From assembly GCF_004341365.1 (NCBI RefSeq), contig NZ_SLXH01000008.1:61469-125468 (forward strand): 64,000 nt of DNA, written 5' to 3'. Below are positions 57,123 to 63,143 of the stretch, piece after piece (the stretch's first letter is position 1; each line of letters begins with the position of its first letter). The notes below the pieces were generated by a model that did no database searches, was not told the DNA's origin, and worked only from the letters and a program-made list of their open reading frames with translations. Made by a program: the position numbers and the translations under genes. The DNA is from Simplicispira metamorpha. GTDB lineage: Bacteria; Pseudomonadota; Gammaproteobacteria; Burkholderiales; Burkholderiaceae_C.

Positions 57123-57380
57123 CTACTTTTTTTGTAGCTTGATTTTGTTGGGCTGTCGCCCCTTTGCAACAGCGACCACGAAGCGCTCTAGCCACGGCGG
57201 CAGGCTGGCGCTGGTCGAAGTGGTGGGCGCCATGCCGTGTGCGTTCGCGGTGAAGTCCAAGGGGGTGGCGTTTTGCCGCATGCACCCCGTCAACCTGGGC
57301 GATGGGTCAGATTTGAAATCCAGCCCCTTGCCATCGAGGGCTGAAAGTTCAGCCGTGGTGCCAGCATTTGCCAGCAGCAC
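57123..57380 (-). CDS. Small hypothetical protein, doubtful
   Basis: An 85-codon frame starting with GTG, ending in the basic tail KGRQPNKIKLQKK. The C-terminal half looks protein-like (PPWLERFVVAVAKG). The N-terminal half lies within the diverged repeat of this region (compare 57226-57318 with 57461-57550), which argues against a fixed protein. No ribosome-binding site is evident. Unrecognised. Confidence 0.25.
   Translation of the reverse strand: MLLANAGTTAELSALDGKGLDFKSDPSPRLTGCMRQNATPLDFTANAHGMAPTTSTSASLPPWLERFVVAVAKGRQPNKIKLQKK
57226..57318. repeat. Diverged duplication, copy 1
   Basis: Shares with 57461-57550 an ordered set of blocks: GGCGCCATGCCGTG-like start, GGTGAAGTCCAAGGG, GGCGTTTTGCCGCATGCACCC, a CCTGGGC block and a final GATTTGAAATC. 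The similarity is at DNA level with small gaps. Confidence 0.6.
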
Positions 57381-57400
57381 GGTGAATGGGCAGTGGTCGG

Positions 57401-57428
57401 TATCGATGGCTCAGTTTTGAGCCATCGT
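57401..57428. other. Hairpin with GGCTCA-GTTT-TGAGCC core, first
   Basis: A perfect 10-bp stem CGATGGCTCA / TGAGCCATCG with loop GTTT, followed by TCTTTTG on the plus strand. The core recurs at 57861-57881 with a different outer stem. Confidence 0.7.
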
Positions 57429-57460
57429 CTTTTGATGCCGGGAAATCCGGCCTCAAGGCC

Positions 57461-57550
57461 GTGGCGCACGGCAGGCGGTGAAGTTCAAAGGGCGCGGCGT
57501 TTTAGCACCCCCTTCGGCCTGGGCAGGCGCACCCACTGGGATTTCAAATC
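57461..57550. repeat. Diverged duplication, copy 2
   Basis: Partner of 57226-57318, about 235 bases downstream, with the blocks GGTGAAGTTCAAAGGGCG, GGCGTTTTAGCACCCCC and GATTTCAAATC in the same order. Confidence 0.6.
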
Positions 57551-57560
57551 TGGTTGGGCC

Positions 57561-57598
57561 TCGCGCGCGCGTACTGTTCGGAAAACTCGGGGGTGCGC
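57561..57598. repeat. Direct repeat A
   Basis: CGCGCGCGTACTGTTCGG followed by AAAACTCGGGGGTGCGC. Nearly identical to 57675-57716, about 114 bases downstream. Confidence 0.8.
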
Positions 57599-57674
57599 AG
57601 TGAGCAGCAATGCCCGCTTGAACCATAACATTTGATAACAGGCGGTGGCAACCATTGGCAACTTCGTGCAGCCC

Positions 57675-57716
57675 TCGCGCGCACGCGCGTATTGTTCGGA
57701 AAACTCGGGGCTGCGC
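57675..57716. repeat. Direct repeat B
   Basis: CGCACGCGCGTATTGTTCGG followed by AAAACTCGGGGCTGCGC. Between the two copies lie ATAACA twice (step 10) and TGGCAAC twice (step 10), small clusters like those of the larger array. Confidence 0.8.
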
Positions 57717-57860
57717 GGCTTGCTCGGTGTTCGCCCAAACTGGATGCCCACCATAGCGGGGCCACCCAAAGCGGGAAAGTCCCGGTTTGCCCCCAACGGG
57801 CGAAGCGGGGATCCAGTCACGGCCTGCCAGGCACAGCCACCAGCGTGGCCCGCCGAAATA

Positions 57861-57881
57861 ACCGGCTCAGTTTTGAGCCGG
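57861..57881. other. Hairpin with GGCTCA-GTTT-TGAGCC core, second
   Basis: Stem ACCGGCTCA / TGAGCCGGT with loop GTTT. Loop and inner stem equal those at 57401-57428, while both sides of the outer stem changed together, keeping the pairing. Confidence 0.7.
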
Positions 57882-57929
57882 TATTGCTGCACACACTGGG
57901 CGCATAGCCAGCGCGGTCCAGCCCCCGCA

Positions 57930-58350
57930 AACGCCCGATTTCTTGTTTACCCCGCTGTTTACCAGCACCTTGTTTACGCGCTAACCACGGCGCTAACCTG
58001 CCAGCGCTAACCTGCGCCAGCACCCCCGATTCCGTGCGTACCAGACCGCGTACCGCATCCTTGCGCACCGTCCCGAAGGTAAGGTTTTGACAGGCTCCCG
58101 TGGAAACCCCCTTCCTGTAAACCTGCGGTTGGAAACTGAAGTTTTCTGAAGTTCAAAAAGTACGCTTTCGCTGTTACAGCGGGCGTTACAGCCTCCATCA
58201 AAGTGCGGTTTCGCCGTCAACCGGCCCGTCAACCAGGGCCGTCAACCCGTCCAGAAAAGTGCGCTTTCGTTGGTAACCGGCCTGGTAACCATGCGCTGGT
58301 AACCATCCAGCAAATGCCTGATTCCTTGGATACCAGCGTGGATACCGCCG
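57930..58350. repeat. Array of eight clusters of repeated heptamers
   Basis: Each cluster repeats its own heptamer: GTTTACC (57945, 57957, 57972), GCTAACC (57980, 57992, 58006), GCGTACC (58036, 58048, 58063 as GCGCACC), GGAAACC/GTAAACC (58102, 58117, 58131), GTTACAG (58173, 58185), GTCAACC (58216, 58228, 58241), GGTAACC (58272, 58284, 58298), GGATACC (58328, 58340). The first step is 12 bases in seven of eight clusters; the second is 13-15. Several clusters follow a leader like GATTTCTT, GCTTTCGTT or GATTCCTT. The second step breaks reading frame and stops occur on both strands, so the constraint is on DNA or RNA, not protein. Confidence 0.85.
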
Positions 58351-58600
58351 CTGGAATGTAGAGTTTTGTTGGGTTCTGCCATGGTCATCGCAGCAGGGCA
58401 TGGTGCAGGGCCAATCCCACAGCCTGCGGGAACTGGATGCCCGCCACTGGCGGATGTTGGGCCGCGCGCCCAAAGCAAAAACCCGGCACGTTGGCCGGGT
58501 CGGTGATGGTCAGATTTGAAATCTGGCCAAGATTGCTGGGCCACCACGGCGGCGCACGGTCACAGCGGCGGCAATCTGTACTGAATTGGTTTGGTGCTGC
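58351..58600. other. Non-coding stretch between the array and the HEPN gene
   Basis: Open frames here have no recognisable similarity. The palindrome CAGATTTGAAATCTG at 58511-58525 is a further copy of the GATTTGAAATC element seen at about 57308 and 57540. Nothing else is identified. Confidence 0.5.
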
Positions 58601-59482
58601 TCAGATGGCTGCATGGGTTGAGCATCCAGTCGAGTAAACGAGATACGACCCCTTAAATCCAAGGAGCCGCAAGAAATACTCTCGAACCAAGTCTTGAATT
58701 TGGTCATAGACCGCTCGCTGGTCATGATGTGAAAGTGCGGACAATCCAGTGTGAACCACGTCATTGCGCAATGAAATGATTGAGCTTATGTCCGGCGTCA
58801 TGCCGACCTCTTTGAACATCTTTGTCAGCAGCTCACGGAACTTCCAAGTTTCGGCTTTGCGCTCCGGTTTCTTTCTGAAGTATCCATCAATGAATGGCAA
58901 GCCCTCATTGGCGGCGTAGTGGTGCTTCAGATTCTCAAGTAAGACGGAAGCGAAGATGGATCGACATTCAGTCGGAAGGCCCAATGCGTCAGCTTGAAGC
59001 ATGTAGTCAAAGGCAACGGCAAGCTTTCGACGGTGCTCCAGCAAAGCGAATGCTGGATAAGTCTGATCAACGAATTCTCTGACCTTCGCACCAAGTTGGA
59101 TTTGAATGGTTGATCGATTTGATCGCGTAACCCCGACAACTGCTTTGCGTGTACTGTTTTTTCCATCTGGGTAGTCGTGCCCATAGCAGACCACCTTAGA
59201 CATACAAGCAAGCGACAACAGCCAGCAGATACGGTCTATTATTGCCAATACCAACTCCACGTCAGCATTCTCAACGTTCGGGACAAGAATCTCAGTGGTC
59301 GCTGAAAAACTGCCTTCGAAATAAGAGCGTGGCTTCTGAATGGCATCAGCCTTTTGCGTAAGAACGAACACACGATTTTCACAGGTGAATTGCACCGTGT
59401 CGCAAATGGACTTCTCTCCATGCCTGGTTATCGACTCGCCCCCAATCAAACAGTTAGCGATATACGCTCTGAGATTAGCCAT
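58601..59482 (-). CDS. HEPN-domain protein, possible defence RNase
   Basis: A 293-residue protein with clearly lower GC than its neighbours, a sign of transfer. The C-terminal part has SIISLRNDVVHTG: R-N-D-V-V-H fits the R-x4-H catalytic motif of HEPN ribonucleases (Arg codon 58766-58768, His codon 58751-58753), followed by a long helix ending LLRLLGFKG-like, as in HEPN domains of the ApeA/Abi type. The N-terminal half is unrecognised. Start MANLRAYIAN (59482) has AAGAGA upstream; the frame is open to 59593. A role in RNA cleavage during phage attack is inference; no partner antitoxin gene is adjacent. Confidence 0.7.
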   Translation of the reverse strand: MANLRAYIANCLIGGESITRHGEKSICDTVQFTCENRVFVLTQKADAIQKPRSYFEGSFSATTEILVPNVENADVELVLAIIDRICWLLSLACMSKVVCYGHDYPDGKNSTRKAVVGVTRSNRSTIQIQLGAKVREFVDQTYPAFALLEHRRKLAVAFDYMLQADALGLPTECRSIFASVLLENLKHHYAANEGLPFIDGYFRKKPERKAETWKFRELLTKMFKEVGMTPDISSIISLRNDVVHTGLSALSHHDQRAVYDQIQDLVREYFLRLLGFKGSYLVYSTGCSTHAAI

Positions 59483-59549
59483 GGTCGTCTCTTTAGGGTT
59501 ATGAAACCCTAGTATGGCAGTAAACCTGATGTCTCTCGGAAATGCCGCT

Positions 59550-59571
59550 TTGTTCACATAAATGAGAACAA
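59550..59571. promoter_or_regulatory. Inverted repeat upstream of the HEPN gene
   Basis: TTGTTC and GAACAA arms flank 10 AT-rich bases, 68 bases before the HEPN start. It could be an operator; no regulator can be named. Confidence 0.35.
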
Positions 59572-59610
59572 TTGGCTCCAACGCAACCCGCAACCCCGGG
59601 TTGCACAGTC

Positions 59611-60528
59611 CTACCCCACCAGGTTCTCCAGCACGGCATCCGTGTCGTTGCGGTCGAACATCTCGTGTGCGGCCATGTAGCGCAGCACGGCCTTGGCCTC
59701 GTCGCGGGTCTTGGGCCGGATGCTGGCCAGGCAGTGGGCCTCGATGTAGTGGCGCCGGGCACTGACCTCGGGCAGGTCGTCCCCTGCGTTGTCCCAGCCG
59801 TTGCGCAGGTGGTAGAGCGCATCCCAGAATTCCAGCTCGTGCAGGCAGTCGGCCAGAGTGTGCGGGGCCATGTCCTGGTGGTGGTCAAACGCGGCATTGG
59901 CCTGGGCCTGGTCGTACTCGCGCCAGCCCTTGGTGACCACCGGCACCAGCGCCAGCGCATCCACGCAAAACCGCTCGGGCGCAGTCTCGGCAAACACCGC
60001 CTGCTCACTGCCAAACCGGGCCAGTGCCTCGCGCTTGCGGGCCTGCTTATCCAGTGTGCGCTCGGCCAGCCCCTTGAGGTCGGCAAAGCCGATGCTGCCG
60101 AACACGGCGCGCATGGTGTTGCCGCCACTCTCGCGCATGAGGAAGTCCCCGTAGCGTTTTTCCAGCTCTTTGACCGGGGTCTTGATGCGCTCGGCGGCCT
60201 GCATGGCCTTGGCAATCAGGGCGCCATCCCCCGTCTGCACGACCTGGCGCAGCCACAGCACAGCATCCAAGTCCTTGTTCCCCGTGACGGCCACGGGCTG
60301 GGGCGGTGCAACCGGGGGTTGCAGTGCGGTGCAGGCGCTGGCCACAGGCTCGGGCAGCCGGAAGAACGCCCGCAGCGTGGTGTTGTCGCGCGTGATGCCT
60401 GCACGGCTGCTGATGGCCTTGACCGTGCCCAAGGGGATGTTCAGGGCCTGGGCCACGGCGCGGGCCGATTGCGTGCGGCGCAGCGCCAGCACCTGGGCGC
60501 GCAGCGGGGGCGGTGTGGTGGTGGTCAT
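59611..60528 (-). CDS. Hypothetical mobile-element protein with N-terminal HTH
   Basis: A 305-residue protein. Residues about 8-45 look like a Hin/resolvase-type helix-turn-helix (VLALRRTQSARAVAQALNIPLGTVKAISSRAG). The rest is helical and unrecognised. Start MTTTTPPPLR (60528) lies 10 bases after the preceding gene; the frame open to 60618 overlaps that gene. It is the last gene of the replication operon. It could regulate the element or recognise DNA in replication or transfer. Confidence 0.65.
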   Translation of the reverse strand: MTTTTPPPLRAQVLALRRTQSARAVAQALNIPLGTVKAISSRAGITRDNTTLRAFFRLPEPVASACTALQPPVAPPQPVAVTGNKDLDAVLWLRQVVQTGDGALIAKAMQAAERIKTPVKELEKRYGDFLMRESGGNTMRAVFGSIGFADLKGLAERTLDKQARKREALARFGSEQAVFAETAPERFCVDALALVPVVTKGWREYDQAQANAAFDHHQDMAPHTLADCLHELEFWDALYHLRNGWDNAGDDLPEVSARRHYIEAHCLASIRPKTRDEAKAVLRYMAAHEMFDRNDTDAVLENLVG

Positions 60529-60538
60529 GCTGGGCACC

Positions 60539-60925
60539 TCACTGCAAACGGTGAACACGGGCCGGATCGATGGCCGGCATGGACACGCCTGCGGCCTCCA
60601 GCTCGGCCAGCATCGCATCCATGTGCGCCTGGGCTTCTTCCAAGGTCATGCCCAACTGGGCGGCCACGGCCTCCAGGCTGACCACGGGCTGGCCGTCCTC
60701 CGTGTAACCGTCAGGCTTGGGCAGCAGGCCCGTGCTCTCGGCCATCCGGGTGATCTCGTCCCGCAAGGTGCGCGGCGCCAGCGCCATTGCCCGCTGCATG
60801 GCGCGCTTGGCCTGGGGGTGCTCGTGCCCCAGCGCTTCTACGGTGCGCGTGAGTTCGTCCACGGCGGCCAGGAACTCGGGCGATGCGTCGGCCAGGTGGT
60901 GGGTGCGGGGTTGGGTGTCGGTCAT
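60539..60925 (-). CDS. Hypothetical small protein of the replication operon
   Basis: A 128-residue helical, acidic protein with no signal peptide or cysteines. The segment VVSLEAVAAQLGMTLEEAQAHMDAMLAEL may form a small HTH-like or coiled-coil unit. It starts 9 bases after the upstream gene. Not recognised. Confidence 0.6.
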   Translation of the reverse strand: MTDTQPRTHHLADASPEFLAAVDELTRTVEALGHEHPQAKRAMQRAMALAPRTLRDEITRMAESTGLLPKPDGYTEDGQPVVSLEAVAAQLGMTLEEAQAHMDAMLAELEAAGVSMPAIDPARVHRLQ

Positions 60926-60934
60926 GGTGTTCTT

Positions 60935-61303
60935 TCAGGTGGTGGCCAGCGCGGCCAGGTAGGTGTCGTGCAGGTGCTGGCCGGTGGCGCAGCGGTCGGC
61001 GTGGCCGGTGGCAGCGGCCTTGCAGGCGGGGCACTGCCCCCAGTGCGCCAGGTAAGCAGCGTCTGCCGCGCGCCAGGGCTGCGCCACGTCCAGCCAGGTG
61101 GGCGACATTTGCTTGACTGGTGGCGTAGCTGGCGCAGGGCGAGGCGGTGCCGGTGGCAGTTGCGCTTCAGGTTTCTTCAGGTTTTGTGCAGGATCGTTGG
61201 CAGCTTCGGCCAGCAGACCCAGCAGCCCATCACGGTGCTGGCGCAGCAACGGGGCCTGCTCCGGTGCCCGTGGCTGGCGCTGCCTGAGAAAGGGGGCTGT
61301 CAT
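60935..61303 (-). CDS. Hypothetical protein with C-terminal Cys/His cluster
   Basis: A 122-residue protein with a Pro-rich middle (about 44-63) and a C-terminal CPACKAAATGHADRCATGQH motif that could bind zinc. Start overlaps the upstream stop by 4 bases (61300-61303). Not recognised; probably an accessory factor of the element's replication unit. Confidence 0.6.
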   Translation of the reverse strand: MTAPFLRQRQPRAPEQAPLLRQHRDGLLGLLAEAANDPAQNLKKPEAQLPPAPPRPAPATPPVKQMSPTWLDVAQPWRAADAAYLAHWGQCPACKAAATGHADRCATGQHLHDTYLAALATT

Positions 61304-62271
61304 GGCGCCACGGCCTTTCTGGCGGCCTGCGCGGCGCGCTGCATAGCCAACTGCATCACCTGCTCTGGGGCGCGCTGGTGCTCGGCCAGCAGCAGCCCGG
61401 TGAACAAGCGCTTGGGCTTGATGGCCAGGCGCTGGTAGCCACCTTCGCGCTGGGGTGCTGCTGCCGCTTCTGGGCGCACCACAGCATCCAGCCCGGGCAG
61501 CCCGGTGAACAAGCGTTCTGGGTTGGGGCGCAGGCGCAGGTAGCTGCCCTGGTCAGCCACGCCCCCATCGTGTTTGCCGTGCAGCGTGCTGGCCGTTTTT
61601 TGCTGTGCGCTGGTTGCAGCAGCTACTTCCCCTTGGTCGTCTGTAGATGGTATTTCTAGAAGGTCACCGTCTGGCGGTGTAGAGAAATAGCAAAAAACCC
61701 CCTTGATAGCACCGTCTGGCGGTGCAGTGGCAGCGCTCTCTACACCGTCTGGCGGTGCTATAAAACGAGGTTTTGCACCGTCTGGCGGTGTAAGCACGTA
61801 ACCATGTGTTACTTGATTTGGTGGTTTTTTCACGGTCTTTTTGGGCTGGGTGGTGGTCGGTAAAGGAGCCGTTTTGGTGCGGTAGGCACCGCGCTGAAAG
61901 CTGCTGCGGGCTCCCGGGTCAAAGCCGTCGATGTGATCCAGCGTGGCCCATGTGACGGCGTACAAGCTGGCCTTATTCGGTCGGTGGCCCTTGACGGTTT
62001 CAAAGATGAACCCGGCATCGATCAGCTCCTTCTTGGCGCGGGTGATGACGGCATTGCTCGTCCAGCCGCGTTTGGCAAGGTAGGTGCCCGATGCCAGCAG
62101 CATCCCGTTGTTGTCGCGCACGTACTGCCTGGCAAACTCCATCAGCAGGCCCCTGGCCGGGTGGCTCAGGGCCTGGTAGGCGGGCGAATCCAGCACCACC
62201 CACGGCATGGCCACAAAGCCCCCAGCGTCACGGCTGGCAGCGGCGGCTTTCCACTTCTTCTTGCTGCTCAT
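61300..62271 (-). CDS. Replication-type HTH protein with in-gene iterons
   Basis: A 323-residue protein. The N-terminal 120 residues form a winged-helix-like domain (YLAKRGWTSNAVITRAKKELIDAGFIFE) of the sort found in phage and plasmid replication initiators. The middle repeats PPDG four times (about 165-205), because the DNA carries four copies of one 15-bp palindrome (61665-61790). The C-terminal part repeats RLFTGLPGLD / RLFTGLLLAE-type motifs. Start MSSKKKWK (62271) overlaps the primase stop by 4 bases. The layout recalls lambda O, whose gene contains the origin; that function is inference. Confidence 0.7.
   Translation of the reverse strand: MSSKKKWKAAAASRDAGGFVAMPWVVLDSPAYQALSHPARGLLMEFARQYVRDNNGMLLASGTYLAKRGWTSNAVITRAKKELIDAGFIFETVKGHRPNKASLYAVTWATLDHIDGFDPGARSSFQRGAYRTKTAPLPTTTQPKKTVKKPPNQVTHGYVLTPPDGAKPRFIAPPDGVESAATAPPDGAIKGVFCYFSTPPDGDLLEIPSTDDQGEVAAATSAQQKTASTLHGKHDGGVADQGSYLRLRPNPERLFTGLPGLDAVVRPEAAAAPQREGGYQRLAIKPKRLFTGLLLAEHQRAPEQVMQLAMQRAAQAARKAVAP
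61665..61790. repeat. Four palindromic iterons, candidate replication origin
   Basis: CACCGTCTGGCGGTG occurs identically at 61665, 61710, 61743 and 61776 (steps 45, 33, 33). Each has CACCG / CGGTG arms around TCTGG. Between them the DNA turns AT-rich (AAATAGCAAAAAACC; CTATAAAACGAGG), and a further AT-rich stretch follows to about 61850. Confidence 0.85.
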
Positions 62272-63143
62272 CTCACTCCCCCTTGCAGGCGCACTTGCAT
62301 CAACAGTTGGCGCAGCGCCAGCACCCCGGCGCGCTGGTGCAGGTCGTTGGCGTCCTCGCCCTCGATGGGGCTCATGCACCACGGCAGGCCCGTCTGCTCG
62401 GCGGCTGCCTGGCCGGTGCCGCTCTTGTCGTGGTCAGCAAACACGCAGGCGCGGCCCTTCATGGCCTGGGCCACCTGCACCAGGTTGTGAGCGCTGAACG
62501 CCACCAGCACGGCGGCCTGCATGCCCATGCCGCGCAGCGCCTCCAGCACCGATAGGCCGGTGGCGTAGCCCTCCACCAGCACCGTCTCCGGCGCGCGGGC
62601 TGGCCCCATGCGGAAAACTGCGCCAGCGGCCTTCATGCCGTAGGGCTGCATCTTCTTTTCGTGCTTGCGCTCGGCCTCCAGCCAGCGAATGGCCTGCACG
62701 CCTTGCAGCGCGTTGGTCTGGTTGTGTCGCATGGGGATGAGCAAGGCGCCGTCCGGGGCAATCAGCCCCTGGGCCAGTGGGAAACCTTTGATGTGCAGAT
62801 AGCTGTGCTCGCCGGGCGTGGCCGCTTGCAGCATGGTTTGGGCCTGCTGGGCGGCGCGCTGGTAGCCCTGCTCCTGCTGGATGCGCTGGGCCTGGCGCTT
62901 GGCCCGCCAGGTGTCCTTCTCGGCCTGCGTCCAAGGCTGGGCGCTGGGGTCGTTGAACCACTGCACCTGGGCCTGGTCTGACCAGTTGAACACCCAGCCG
63001 CGCTGGCCGTCCCAGAAGTAAGCGCCATTGCTGGAGCGTGGCTTCTCGGTCGTGCCGCAGCGTTTGATCTTCTCGCCGGGGTACAGGCGCGCCGGGTCGA
63101 TCTCCAGCCCGTGGGCGCGGGCAAACTGGATGAAGCTGCTCAT
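62268..63143 (-). CDS. Toprim-domain primase-like protein
   Basis: A 291-residue protein. The Toprim part has the catalytic Glu in TVLVEGYATGLSVLEAL and the Asp pair in CVFADHDKSGTGQ, as in phage and plasmid DNA primases. The N-terminal 100 residues lack an obvious zinc-finger and have a DNA-contact-like segment (GAYFWDGQRGWVFNWSD). Start MSSFIQFARAHG (63143) overlaps the helicase stop by 4 bases. It should prime replication of the element. Confidence 0.82.
   Translation of the reverse strand: MSSFIQFARAHGLEIDPARLYPGEKIKRCGTTEKPRSSNGAYFWDGQRGWVFNWSDQAQVQWFNDPSAQPWTQAEKDTWRAKRQAQRIQQEQGYQRAAQQAQTMLQAATPGEHSYLHIKGFPLAQGLIAPDGALLIPMRHNQTNALQGVQAIRWLEAERKHEKKMQPYGMKAAGAVFRMGPARAPETVLVEGYATGLSVLEALRGMGMQAAVLVAFSAHNLVQVAQAMKGRACVFADHDKSGTGQAAAEQTGLPWCMSPIEGEDANDLHQRAGVLALRQLLMQVRLQGGVR

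Noticed and set aside
57930..58350. CRISPR array
   Set aside because: Repeats are only 7 bases, change from cluster to cluster, and spacers are 5-8 bases. No cas genes are in view.
57485..58547. Several open frames of 60-135 codons across the repeat region, both strands
   Set aside because: They are rich in Arg, Pro and Gly, lack ribosome-binding sites, run across the direct repeats in different frames and overlap one another. They look like products of the repeats.
61300..62271. PPDG repeats as a purely structural protein repeat
   Set aside because: The four 15-base units are identical in DNA, including synonymous positions, and are palindromic. A DNA role is more likely, although a protein role as well is not excluded.
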